Positions 1 to 7,302 of a stretch of DNA of 11,141 nucleotides are shown here, in pieces (the first letter of the stretch is position 1; the number at the start of each line of letters is the position of its first letter). This stretch comes from DAOTVS01 sp034436375 (GTDB lineage Bacteria > Chloroflexota > Anaerolineae > SpSt-313). The notes beneath the pieces were generated by a model. It was not told the DNA's origin. It did no database searches and saw only the letters and a list, made by a program, of their open reading frames with translations. Made by a program: the position numbers and the translations under genes. The stretch lies in assembly GCA_034436375.1 (NCBI GenBank), contig DAOTVS010000332.1, positions 1-11,141 of the forward strand. Reading direction: 5' to 3'.

Positions 1-207
1 CCCCGGATGCAGCCAACCCACCCCAACCCCATCCTGGGTCAGAGCCGATCTGGTGCGGAGCAGGTTAGCCTGCTGTTGCTGGGTGCTATTTATCTCAGGT
101 GCGCTTGTGGTACTAACCATACAAGGAAACGAGGCGCCAAAAACCAAGTGGTGCCAGGCAATCCGTATGCTCCGTGCCGAGAACCCTATTTCAGAGGTGC
201 CATCGCA
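1..207. other. Left-edge stretch without a convincing gene
   Basis: This stretch lies downstream of the last URO-D gene, whose TAA stop is at 208-210. I see no coding region with a ribosome binding site on either strand. A short hairpin, AGCAGG-TTAG-CCTGCT (59-74), has a 6-bp stem but no following T-run on the minus strand, so it is at best a weak terminator. A second weak pairing, GGCGCC with GGTGCC and one G-T pair, lies near 132-156. Whether the operon continues to the left cannot be told from this window. Confidence 0.5.
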
Positions 208-1341
208 TTATGCCAGGTGCTGCAGCAGCTCACGAAAATACACATAATTCTGCCACGGCACATCGGGCGGCACCGAGTGATCAACGGTAGGGATATAGCC
301 GCCCTGCTCGATGAGCGGCGCCACCTTTTTCATGACCTCGGCCCGCACCTCCTCTTTACCGCGGCTCAGCTCGCGCTTGTCGATGCCGCCCACCAACAGC
401 AGGTCCCGCCCATAGCGCCGGCGCAGGGCCACCGGGTCCATGCCGGCCGCCGCCTCCAGGGGCCAGACGCCGTTGATCCCCGCCTCCAGCCAGATGGGGA
501 TGAGCTCCTCGATGTTGCCGTCACTATCCACAAAGATGATATCGACCCCGCGCTTGCGCGCCAGGTCGGCGATGCGCCGGTAGCCCGGCAGCATCCACTT
601 GCGCACCTGGGCAGGGGCCATGAGCGAGCCGTTCTTGTAGGCCATGTCCTCCCAAATGTTAATGTAATCCACCTGCACCTCGCACAGGGCGCGCTCAATG
701 GTGGCCAGGATGAAATCCGTATGAAACTCGCACATGGCGCCGATCAGGTCCGGGTCATCGGCGGTCATATAGCAGAGGCTTTCCAGGCCCATCCAACTGC
801 GCAGACGGCCGAAATAACCGTCGAACATGATGCCCAGGGGGTAATCGCGCGCTTGCGCCCCGGCCTTGAACGCTTCCCAACCGGCGGGGTAGCGGCCGGG
901 GCTAGCAGGGTCATAGCGACGCGCCATCAATTCGAAATCAGCCCGCGACCGGACCGGGAACTCGAGAAAGCGCGGCATGGCCGGCGAGATGTGCTTGAGG
1001 TTGATCTTCTTGACGCCATCCCAATCGATGATGGTCTGGGTGCGCTCATCCTCCGCCAGGACCTGCACCGGAAAGCGGGGCAGCATGCCGGTGTTCACGG
1101 GCACATAATCGATTGCGCCCGGGCAGTAGGGCTGGCCGCGGTCGAGCCCCAGGTAGCGGTGCAAGGGGGTGCCGGGGTGTTGCTCATCGACCGTATTCGT
1201 CTCCGGCAGATACACTGCCGCCGGCAGACCCTCACCATGCCAACGGTGGACGGTCTCTTCCAGATAGTGCCACTCCCACAGGGGCTGCCGGTCCACAGGC
1301 TGGAAGTGCATAGTCGCCAGAAAGCGTTCGCGTGCGTTCAA
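208..1341 (-). CDS. URO-D superfamily protein (DxD variant), third paralogue of the operon
   Basis: This is a uroporphyrinogen-decarboxylase-fold (PF01208-like) protein of about 377 residues, cytoplasmic, substrate unknown. The N-terminus NARERFLATM matches the usual URO-D-family opening, and the C-terminal part has PLEAAAGMD, GGIDKREL and GGYIPTVDHSVPPDV blocks typical of a large uncharacterised subgroup. Where MtaA-type methyltransferases have His-x-Cys, this protein has Asp272-Ser-Asp274-Gly. Where they have the distal Cys, it has Asp354-His355. The HemE RQAGR signature is absent, so haem synthesis is not supported. The frame is open to a TTG at 1377 (389 aa). I prefer the TTG at 1341 because it sits directly before NARERF, has AAGGA 11 nt upstream, and because 1377 lies inside an inverted repeat. 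It is separated from the preceding URO-D gene by a larger gap than the other genes, so it could have its own expression control. Family assignment is sure; function and start are not. Confidence 0.85.
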   Translation of the reverse strand: MNARERFLATMHFQPVDRQPLWEWHYLEETVHRWHGEGLPAAVYLPETNTVDEQHPGTPLHRYLGLDRGQPYCPGAIDYVPVNTGMLPRFPVQVLAEDERTQTIIDWDGVKKINLKHISPAMPRFLEFPVRSRADFELMARRYDPASPGRYPAGWEAFKAGAQARDYPLGIMFDGYFGRLRSWMGLESLCYMTADDPDLIGAMCEFHTDFILATIERALCEVQVDYINIWEDMAYKNGSLMAPAQVRKWMLPGYRRIADLARKRGVDIIFVDSDGNIEELIPIWLEAGINGVWPLEAAAGMDPVALRRRYGRDLLLVGGIDKRELSRGKEEVRAEVMKKVAPLIEQGGYIPTVDHSVPPDVPWQNYVYFRELLQHLA

Positions 1342-1374
1342 AGGGTAAAGGGTCCTTTCGTAAGGGGCTGCTGG

Positions 1375-1529
1375 CAACGAATTTCCGGCACGGTTTGCAC
1401 GGATTACCTGCGCCTTCTTACAGCGGGTCTGCGGACAAGTTCAGCCTGGCCCGATTGCGCCGGCTATGACAAGCATCCGTCCGCGAAGCACGCAAGCAAT
1501 CCGTGTAATCCGTTTCAGAAATCCGTTGA
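1375..1529. repeat. Imperfect inverted repeat filling the gap between two URO-D genes
   Basis: The left end reads CAACGAATTTC (1375-1385), then ACGGATTAC (1399-1407). The right end, on the other strand, reads CAACGGATTTC (1529-1519), then ACGGATTAC (1513-1505). The outer blocks match 10/11 and the inner blocks 9/9, but the distance between blocks differs by 9 bp. AATCCG also occurs three times in direct order (1498, 1507, 1520). The element overlaps the last codons and the TGA of the upstream URO-D gene. No open reading frame lies inside it. It could be a small MITE-like or REP-like element, or a decayed repeat that can fold in the transcript. Only one copy is visible here, so mobility is inference. 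Confidence 0.45.
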
Positions 1530-2663
1530 CAGCCTTTCCGCTGGCAGGCCGTAATCCTCGGCAGCGCGCGTCAGTGCATTGATATTCTCCAACCTGGCCC
1601 CAGGCACCATGTTGGCCCCTTCGGTCAGGATAAAGCCACTGCAGGGCGCCAGGATCTCCAGGGCGCGGCGGGCCGCGCGGTACACATCATCGACCGTGCC
1701 CTGTACAAAGAGCGCCGGCTCCACGTTGCCCGTGACGACGGCGCGCCCACCCAGGTAGGTGCGCACCTGCTCCAGATCGGTCTTCCAGCCAAAGGTGACG
1801 AGCTCCTGGATGTCCATCTCCCGGTAGATGGGCAACAGATGGTTGGCCGGCGCATCGATATGGATCCGCAGCGGTCGGCCGATCGCATCTACAATGCGCA
1901 TGACGCACGGATAGACAAACTCGCAGTACATCTGCGGCGAAAGCACCCCTGAAGAGTCATCCACCAGATAGGTGCCGGCCCCTACGCCCACGCCCATACT
2001 ATGCAGCCACCGGTAGCGGGCAATCACTTTATCCGTCACGATCGTGAGGAACTCGTGGGCAAAGGCAGGCCGCTCATACAGGTCAAGGTAGATGTCGGGG
2101 CCACGCAGGTCCGTGGCCAGGGTGAACACGCCGATAGTGCCCCATGGAAAATGCAGACGCTCGGGCAGGCGCCGGGTTACGCCGTCGGCATAGCGCAACT
2201 GGTAATCGCCCAGGTGCGCCTCCATGCCAGCCATCCAGGCGCGCATCGCCCCTGTGTAGCGGTTGTCAGCCACATCGACAGCCTCCAGGCGACGCAAGTC
2301 GGCCTCCGTCTGGATGGGGTGCGAGATGATCCAGGGGGTCAGTTCATCGTGGCCCAAGTCGCAACCCAGGGCATAGCTCTCACCATAGAAGGAGAAAAGC
2401 TCGGGCGACACGCCCACCCCGGTCACATCGCCGGCCACGTGCTCCAGCACCCACTGGTGCGCCTGCACTTGTAGTGTGAGCATGGTGAGGGGATCCGCCG
2501 TATACTCGGCCCAGGTGTGGCCCAGCTCGCGCAGCCAGTAGCGCGAGGCCAGCCCGGGCATGACCGGCACCCGGTCAAGATAGCGAAAGTGATAGGCAGC
2601 CTCGATGCGCGCTTGCCGCCGCTCGATTTCGGACCAGGGGATGTTGATGTCTATGGTCTGCAA
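1515..2663 (-). CDS. URO-D superfamily protein (HxD variant), second paralogue of the operon
   Basis: This 382-residue cytoplasmic protein belongs to the URO-D / cobalamin-independent methionine synthase-like fold group; its substrate is unknown. Seen in the sequence: an HFRYLDRVPVMPG opening, a central DLRGPDIYLDLYERPAFAHEFL stretch matching the family's 'rP e..h.ll' helix (shown here in part), a RIHIDAPANHLLP block and a C-terminal LENINALTRA helix. At the metal-site position it has His268-Ile-Asp270 instead of His-x-Cys, and Thr347-Glu348 in place of the distal Cys. It starts with TTG at 2663, supported by AGGAG 8 nt upstream. That site overlaps the TAG stop of the preceding URO-D gene 10 bp away, so translation is probably coupled. 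The last residues (STDF) and the stop are encoded by an inverted repeat, which suggests the C-terminus was altered when that element appeared. Family is fairly sure; activity is not known. Confidence 0.85.
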   Translation of the reverse strand: MQTIDINIPWSEIERRQARIEAAYHFRYLDRVPVMPGLASRYWLRELGHTWAEYTADPLTMLTLQVQAHQWVLEHVAGDVTGVGVSPELFSFYGESYALGCDLGHDELTPWIISHPIQTEADLRRLEAVDVADNRYTGAMRAWMAGMEAHLGDYQLRYADGVTRRLPERLHFPWGTIGVFTLATDLRGPDIYLDLYERPAFAHEFLTIVTDKVIARYRWLHSMGVGVGAGTYLVDDSSGVLSPQMYCEFVYPCVMRIVDAIGRPLRIHIDAPANHLLPIYREMDIQELVTFGWKTDLEQVRTYLGGRAVVTGNVEPALFVQGTVDDVYRAARRALEILAPCSGFILTEGANMVPGARLENINALTRAAEDYGLPAERLSTDF

Positions 2664-2673
2664 ACGGCTTCTC

Positions 2674-3780
2674 CTAATGCGCCCCTTTCCTGCTAGAGAT
2701 GGGATATCCCAAGCTTCGATAGTGCCCGTACTCGAGCACCGTGTCGTAGATGGTCACGATATTCTCCAGCGGGATATCGGCGATATAGTCCTGGCTGCCG
2801 CAGAGGATGAGCCCGCCGCCGGGCGCCACGTTCCGCAGCCGGTCCAGCACTTCGTTGCGCACATCCTCCACCGTGCCCATGGGCAGGGTGCGCTGCGTAT
2901 CGATGGAGCCGTGGAAGGTGATCTGGCGGCCGAAATCGCGCTTGAGATCGTTGATGTCCATATCGGCGGCGCGCACCTGCACCGGATCCAGCGCATCGAG
3001 TCCGGCCTCGATCAGGTCTGGCAGCAGGAGCCGGATGCTGCCGCAGGAATGCTGCATCACCTTGAGGCCATAGCGCTTGGCCAGGCCATACAGGCGCCGG
3101 GTCTGCGGCAGGCAGAAGCGGCGGAAATCCTCCGGACGGATGAACGGACGGCGCTGGGTGCCGTAATCGTCGCCCATGAAAAAGATATCGAGCTTGCCCC
3201 GGGCCGCCTCGAACATGCGGCGCGTCGTCTCATAGTAATAGTCGGTCACGCGCGTCAGCAGGGCGTTGACCACCTCCGGCCGCTCATACATGTTGACGAA
3301 GAATTGCTCGGTGCCCATCAGCTCCAGCGACCACGTGAAAAAGGGGCACCAGTCGCCGCCGCAGACAGCATAATCGCCCATAGCCTCACAGGCCGCGGCA
3401 TAGTGCTCATAATCGTAAGCGTCGGGGTCGGGCCAGCAATAGCCCTCTATATCGGCCACCGTGGTTGCCTGCGCCAGGGGATGCCCCACCGGGTAACCCT
3501 CTTTGCCAATCTCGACCCCCCACAGGTCGATATATCCGCCATCAGGCAACTTTTTGACCTCGTCGCCGATGTACCGGGCGCGCACAATGCGGATGTCTAC
3601 GCCCAGGCGCTGCAGCAGTTGCTCCGGGTAGGCCTGGTACGTGCTCGCAGGCAGGGCTGGATCGCAGCCCAGGTATTGGCAGAGACGCTCCGTCACGCCC
3701 CACAGGGCGCCGTAATCCAGGGGCACACGGTCAGGCTCCTGGTGGTTCAAAGCCTTGAGCACACGCTCTTTAGAATTCAC
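2674..3780 (-). CDS. URO-D superfamily protein with intact HxC...C zinc triad (MtaA-like)
   Basis: This 368-residue cytoplasmic URO-D-family protein is the most canonical of the three. The opening KERVLKALNHQEPDRVPLDYG is typical. The pair His244-Ser-Cys246-Gly, followed by Cys327 in GLILCGSQDYIADIP, reproduces the His-x-Cys...Cys pattern that binds zinc in MtaA-type methylcobalamin:thiol/pterin methyltransferases, with similar spacing (81 residues). The P-LENI block (337-341) is also family-typical. A methyltransferase role is therefore plausible, but no corrinoid protein or partner methyltransferase is encoded in the window. True uroporphyrinogen decarboxylase is unlikely because the RQAGR signature is missing. 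Translation starts with GTG at 3780, with GGAG 7 nt upstream. The gene follows the MalG-like permease by 25 bp and precedes the next URO-D gene by 10 bp, so it belongs to the transporter operon. Confidence 0.9.
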   Translation of the reverse strand: MNSKERVLKALNHQEPDRVPLDYGALWGVTERLCQYLGCDPALPASTYQAYPEQLLQRLGVDIRIVRARYIGDEVKKLPDGGYIDLWGVEIGKEGYPVGHPLAQATTVADIEGYCWPDPDAYDYEHYAAACEAMGDYAVCGGDWCPFFTWSLELMGTEQFFVNMYERPEVVNALLTRVTDYYYETTRRMFEAARGKLDIFFMGDDYGTQRRPFIRPEDFRRFCLPQTRRLYGLAKRYGLKVMQHSCGSIRLLLPDLIEAGLDALDPVQVRAADMDINDLKRDFGRQITFHGSIDTQRTLPMGTVEDVRNEVLDRLRNVAPGGGLILCGSQDYIADIPLENIVTIYDTVLEYGHYRSLGYPISSRKGAH

Positions 3781-3805
3781 GTCTTGACTCCACAGCAGGG
3801 CTGCA

Positions 3806-4657
3806 TCACATTTTGATCGCGCCGGCCGTCAGCCCCTTCACAAAGGCGCGCATGCCGATGAAGAACGGGATGAAAAGCGGTAGCGAGCCGATGACATAGC
3901 CGGCGAAGAGCGGGCCATAGTTCGTTTGATACTGCCCCTGGAAATAGCTGAGACCGATAGTGAGGGTGCGCAGTTTGTTGTCCTGCAGGGTTACCAGGGG
4001 CCAGATATAGTCGTTCCACACGGAGAGCACGTTGAGGATGGCCAGGGTGCTCACCATCGGCTTGACCAGGGGCAGGGCAATCCGGTAGAACACCTGGAAG
4101 CGGTTGGCGCCATCGATCGAGGCCGAGTCGAACAGCTCCTCCGGCAGGGTGGCGAAAAAGCTCCGCAGCAAGTAGATGGCAAACACCTGGCCGCCCGCGA
4201 TATAGGGGAAGATCAACGCCCAGTAGGTATTGAGCATCCCCAACTGCTTGATCCACATGAAGGAGGGCACCAGGGTCAGGACTCCCGGCACCATCAGAAG
4301 GCTGATGATAGCGTAAAAGAGCACCGTCCGCCCCGGGAACGAGTAGCGGGCAAAGACGAACGCCGAGAGGGAGGAGAACAGGAGCACCCCGGGCACGGAG
4401 ATAGTCGCCACGATCGCCGTATTGAGCAGGTATCTCGCCACCTGGTTAAAGGCAATGGCATAGTTTTGGAAATACATGGGCCAGGTCGGCAGCATGAAAT
4501 AGTGCCGCATCTGGCTGGTCGTCTTGAAAGAGGTGATGAGCAGGAAATAGAAGGGCAGAAAGGTGAAGATCGCCACCACAATGAGGAACAAATTCCCCAC
4601 AACGTTCGCATGACGGAATCTGCGCTGCACGCTGACCAGGGAAGTGGCTGAACGCAT
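3806..4657 (-). CDS. Carbohydrate ABC transporter permease, MalG-like
   Basis: This is an inner-membrane subunit of a CUT1-type sugar ABC importer, 283 residues. A short basic N-terminus is followed by about six membrane segments (roughly 21-42, 80-100, 110-132, 145-165, 200-218, 250-272). The EAA loop that contacts the ATPase is clear at 173-200, with ELFDSASIDGA and the usual Gly at 183. The C-terminus GLTAGAIKM is the standard MalG-family ending. It starts with ATG at 4657, with GGAG 8 nt upstream, and lies 11 bp after the MalF-like gene, as expected for a heterodimeric permease. The ATPase is not in this operon. The substrate cannot be read from the sequence; the URO-D neighbours suggest something other than a plain sugar, but that is inference. 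Confidence 0.95.
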   Translation of the reverse strand: MRSATSLVSVQRRFRHANVVGNLFLIVVAIFTFLPFYFLLITSFKTTSQMRHYFMLPTWPMYFQNYAIAFNQVARYLLNTAIVATISVPGVLLFSSLSAFVFARYSFPGRTVLFYAIISLLMVPGVLTLVPSFMWIKQLGMLNTYWALIFPYIAGGQVFAIYLLRSFFATLPEELFDSASIDGANRFQVFYRIALPLVKPMVSTLAILNVLSVWNDYIWPLVTLQDNKLRTLTIGLSYFQGQYQTNYGPLFAGYVIGSLPLFIPFFIGMRAFVKGLTAGAIKM

Positions 4658-4668
4658 TTGGAGTCTCC

Positions 4669-5628
4669 TTATCCCTCTGGGGAGTATTCGACGCTGGAGC
4701 GGATGAACCTCATGTTGATTGCCGTGAGGATAAAGATGATCACGAACAGGAAGACACCAATCGCCGAAGCGTACCCCATCTTGCCAAAGCGGAACGCGGA
4801 TTGGTAGAGGACCAACCCGGGCACATAGGTCGATTGCCCTGGGCCGCCATTAGTGAAGAGCAGGACGTCCTGGAAGCCCTGGATCTGAGCGATCGTCGTC
4901 ATGATGAAGATTAGCTTGAATTGCCCCAGGACCATCGGCACGTCCACGCTAATGATACGCCGCAGGCGCGAGGCCCCATCGATGGCCGCCGCATCGAACA
5001 ACTCGCTAGGTATCGAATCGAGGCCGGCAAGGTAGATAAGCAGGTTCAGGCCTGACACCCATGGGAAACCGAAAAAGGCAATACACCACAGCGCCAGGCG
5101 CATATCACCTAGCCAGAGCTTGGCCAGTTGAGGCAGACCGATACCCCTGAGTATGGTGTTGATGAGGCCCATCTGTGGATCATAAATAAAGATCCAGACC
5201 AGGATGAGCACAATACTCGGCACGATCATCGGGATGATCAGCAGCACACGCCAAAAGTAGGCGGTACGTGCGCTCCTCAGGCCAAATATCACTTCTGCCG
5301 CAAGAAAAGGGACGGTCATGGCCACGGCCAGGCGAAAGGCGGCCAGTTTCAGCACGTTGGGCAAAGAGATCAGAAAAGCCCTGTCGATGGTGAACATCTG
5401 CACAAAGTTGTTCAGGCCGACGAATTCGTTATGCACCCCATCCCAACGGAAGAAACAGTGAATCAGGGCCGACAATACGGGCCAGTAGGTGAAGACAATC
5501 AGCAGGACAAAGGTGGGCAGGATAAACAGGTAGATGCTTCCGACCTCTAGCAGCGTGGCCAGGGCGCCATGGCGCTTGCGGCGGGCGGTAACCGGCGAGC
5601 GAGACGCAAGCCCTTCCTCCAGGTTCAT
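4669..5628 (-). CDS. Carbohydrate ABC transporter permease, MalF/UgpA-like
   Basis: This is the partner inner-membrane permease of the importer, 319 residues. A basic cytoplasmic N-terminus (about 1-28) precedes six predicted membrane segments (roughly 30-52, 92-115, 126-148, 178-200, 236-250, 286-306). The EAA loop is at 208-235 (SELFDAAAIDGAS...). The periplasmic TNGGPGQSTYV motif at 259-269 is characteristic of the MalF/UgpA/LacF group. It starts with ATG at 5628, with AAGGA about 10 nt upstream. A 90-bp gap containing a strong stem-loop separates it from the binding-protein gene; such gaps often let the binding protein be made in excess over the membrane subunits. The stop is TAA at 4669-4671, 11 bp before the next permease. 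Confidence 0.95.
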   Translation of the reverse strand: MNLEEGLASRSPVTARRKRHGALATLLEVGSIYLFILPTFVLLIVFTYWPVLSALIHCFFRWDGVHNEFVGLNNFVQMFTIDRAFLISLPNVLKLAAFRLAVAMTVPFLAAEVIFGLRSARTAYFWRVLLIIPMIVPSIVLILVWIFIYDPQMGLINTILRGIGLPQLAKLWLGDMRLALWCIAFFGFPWVSGLNLLIYLAGLDSIPSELFDAAAIDGASRLRRIISVDVPMVLGQFKLIFIMTTIAQIQGFQDVLLFTNGGPGQSTYVPGLVLYQSAFRFGKMGYASAIGVFLFVIIFILTAINMRFIRSSVEYSPEG

Positions 5629-5662
5629 ATCAGTGGTCCTTCCCTACGATTCATCGATCTCA

Positions 5663-5692
5663 GGGAAGGGGCCGCGTAGGCAGCCCCTTCCC
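5663..5692 (-). promoter_or_regulatory. Intercistronic stem-loop between binding-protein and permease genes
   Basis: A perfect 10-bp stem, GGGAAGGGGC (5663-5672) with GCCCCTTCCC (5683-5692), encloses a 10-nt loop. It lies 26 nt after the binding-protein stop and about 35 nt before the permease ATG. No T-run follows on the minus strand, so it is not a standard intrinsic terminator. In sugar ABC operons such hairpins commonly protect the upstream mRNA from 3' decay or cause partial attenuation, which fits the need for excess binding protein. The downstream arm in the mRNA can alternatively pair 7 bp with GGGAAGG at the permease ribosome binding site (5638-5644). Confidence 0.75.
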
Positions 5693-5718
5693 CATCCAGC
5701 GATGGCTATCAGCTAACC

Positions 5719-7302
5719 TCACTGCTTCGGGCGCGAGGCCAACACACGATCGGCGGCCGCGTTCATGTAGCCCTGCAGTTGGTCGAGCATCGATGCCTCA
5801 TCGAGCTGCCCGACACAATAGGGCAGCACTACGGAGGCGAAGTTCTGCCCGTACTCATAGTCGAGCAAAGAGTCGTCCTCCTGGAAGCTCGACGGGGGAT
5901 AGGTGATCGACTCCGCAAAGCCCATCTTGACGGTGAGCGGGTTGAGAGGAGCACCCTTGACGTTGGGGATAGTCTGCGGCGTCTCGTCGACGATCTTGCC
6001 GATATTCTCGGGAGTGGTGGAGAACATGAGGAAATCGGCGCAGGTATCCGCCGTCCCTTTCTTCAGAGCTGTGGCTGTCAGTGCATACTGGAAGGAGCCA
6101 TAACCCGAGGCCACGTTGGTCAATGGAACGTTGGCAGGCACCCCCGACCAGGTAGCCTGGTCGACAGCCGGGAAATAGAACCAGCCCAGGTCAAACTTGC
6201 GGTCGGGGTCGTTCAGGAATGCATTGAGTTGCCACACGCCGGTGATGATCATGGACCCGCCGCCGGTCAGAAACAGCCGGTAGGCTGGCTCCCAATCTAC
6301 GCCCAGGGCGCCGTCCTGCCAATAGGCTGCCATAGCCTTGAGGGTCCTCAACCGGGCGACCTGCTCTTCCATATGCGCCGAATAAGTGCCGGCCTTGATG
6401 GCATCAGCCATTTCCCACTTGTCGGCCCAGCCGTTGCCATTCTCGTCATATTTCTTGATATAGTTCCAGAAAAAGTACTTGGAGAGCCAACCGGAGACCC
6501 ATGTAAGCTGGTCGAGCTCACCATTGCCGCCGCCGCACCAGGCAAAGCCGGGCATGTTGAGATTCTTCTTGATCGCCTCGCAGGCGGCGATCATCTCGGA
6601 CCACAGCTTGGGTTCCTCACTGATGCCAGCTTTGCTGAAGATATCCTTATTGTAGTAGATGCCGACCTGCGTCTGGTCGCCCAGGAGCATGTACAGGTGG
6701 CCATCGGGGGCGCGCCAGAAATCCACACTGGGGTAGAAGCTGTCGTGCCAGACCTTGCTGCCGGGGTTGTCGGGCGGGTCGTAGGGGTTGGGCATTTCCA
6801 AATAGGGGTCAAGGTTGAGCCACCAATTCTTGCCCAGGTCCTCGTTCACCCAGTCGGGCTGGGTCCACATCAAATCGGGAGCCGTCCCGGCTGTCAGTGC
6901 GGTGATCATCGCATCACGGCGGTTACCCATGGGGTTGGGCATGAACTTGATCTTGACATTGGTGTGGTTGGCCATGTACGCGTTGGCCACTTCGTCAAAG
7001 GCTTTGATTTCGGTCTGGCCTTCCTGAAGCGCTTGGCCGGTATATTTGGAGGGAGTGTAGCCGCCCGCATCGAACTGGATCTCCACGGCGGCCTGAGCGG
7101 GCTCGGGCGTCGCCGCAGGAAGCGCAGTAGGGGCTGGAGCTTCGGTAGCCGCTGCGGCGGGAGCTGAAGTTGCAGCTTGGGCAGGGGGCTGGGTCGGACT
7201 CTCAGCAGCCTTGGGCGCGCAAGCCGCCAAGGCGACTGCTGCTGCCTGCAGGCCCACGACGTGCAGGAACTGACGGCGCGATACGCATTTACGCTCAGTC
7301 AT
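5719..7302 (-). CDS. ABC transporter extracellular solute-binding lipoprotein (carbohydrate type)
   Basis: This is the high-affinity receptor of the importer, exported and lipid-anchored outside the membrane. It has 527 residues from the ATG at 7302. That start has AAGGAG 9 nt upstream; the ATG at 7311 abuts the same site and the frame's extension to 7356 lacks one. Residues 8-12 (SRRQF) form a twin-arginine signal, followed by a hydrophobic stretch and the lipobox LAAC with Cys28. An Ala/Pro/Thr-rich linker runs from about 30 to 72. The mature domain carries the family 1 solute-binding block ITALTAGTAPDLMW and YYNKDIFSKAGI. The length is typical of large sugar-binding proteins. A cluster of Trp and Tyr residues (for example NWWLNLD, WYF-type stretches) suits sugar stacking. 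It is the first gene of the operon and sits divergent from the response-regulator-like gene. Ligand unknown. Confidence 0.95.
   Translation of the reverse strand: MTERKCVSRRQFLHVVGLQAAAVALAACAPKAAESPTQPPAQAATSAPAAAATEAPAPTALPAATPEPAQAAVEIQFDAGGYTPSKYTGQALQEGQTEIKAFDEVANAYMANHTNVKIKFMPNPMGNRRDAMITALTAGTAPDLMWTQPDWVNEDLGKNWWLNLDPYLEMPNPYDPPDNPGSKVWHDSFYPSVDFWRAPDGHLYMLLGDQTQVGIYYNKDIFSKAGISEEPKLWSEMIAACEAIKKNLNMPGFAWCGGGNGELDQLTWVSGWLSKYFFWNYIKKYDENGNGWADKWEMADAIKAGTYSAHMEEQVARLRTLKAMAAYWQDGALGVDWEPAYRLFLTGGGSMIITGVWQLNAFLNDPDRKFDLGWFYFPAVDQATWSGVPANVPLTNVASGYGSFQYALTATALKKGTADTCADFLMFSTTPENIGKIVDETPQTIPNVKGAPLNPLTVKMGFAESITYPPSSFQEDDSLLDYEYGQNFASVVLPYCVGQLDEASMLDQLQGYMNAAADRVLASRPKQ

Noticed and set aside
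59..74. AGCAGG/CCTGCT hairpin as operon terminator
   Set aside because: Only 6 bp, no T-run on the minus strand; too weak to call.
53..247. Short plus-strand GTG frame with a signal-peptide-like start
   Set aside because: No Shine-Dalgarno, overlaps the end of the URO-D gene, and the tail is not protein-like; hydrophobic start probably chance.
7..1554. Long plus-strand open frame (515 codons) opposite the third URO-D gene
   Set aside because: It is the mirror of a clear URO-D gene in GC-rich DNA, has no recognisable domain, and is rich in Arg/His/Gly stretches typical of antisense frames.
208..3780. hemE (haem biosynthesis) for the URO-D genes
   Set aside because: No RQAGR-type N-terminal signature, three divergent copies in a transporter operon; family membership alone does not support haem synthesis.
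2605..3816. Plus-strand frame of 403 codons opposite the MtaA-like URO-D gene
   Set aside because: Entirely antisense to a well-supported gene with conserved motifs; no ribosome binding site or family resemblance.
5663..5692. Intrinsic terminator ending the binding-protein transcript
   Set aside because: The strong stem is not followed by a T-run on the minus strand, and the permeases are needed from the same operon; kept as a regulatory stem-loop instead.
5779..7167. Plus-strand frame of 462 codons opposite the binding-protein gene
   Set aside because: Antisense shadow; the minus strand carries a twin-arginine signal, lipobox and solute-binding motifs.
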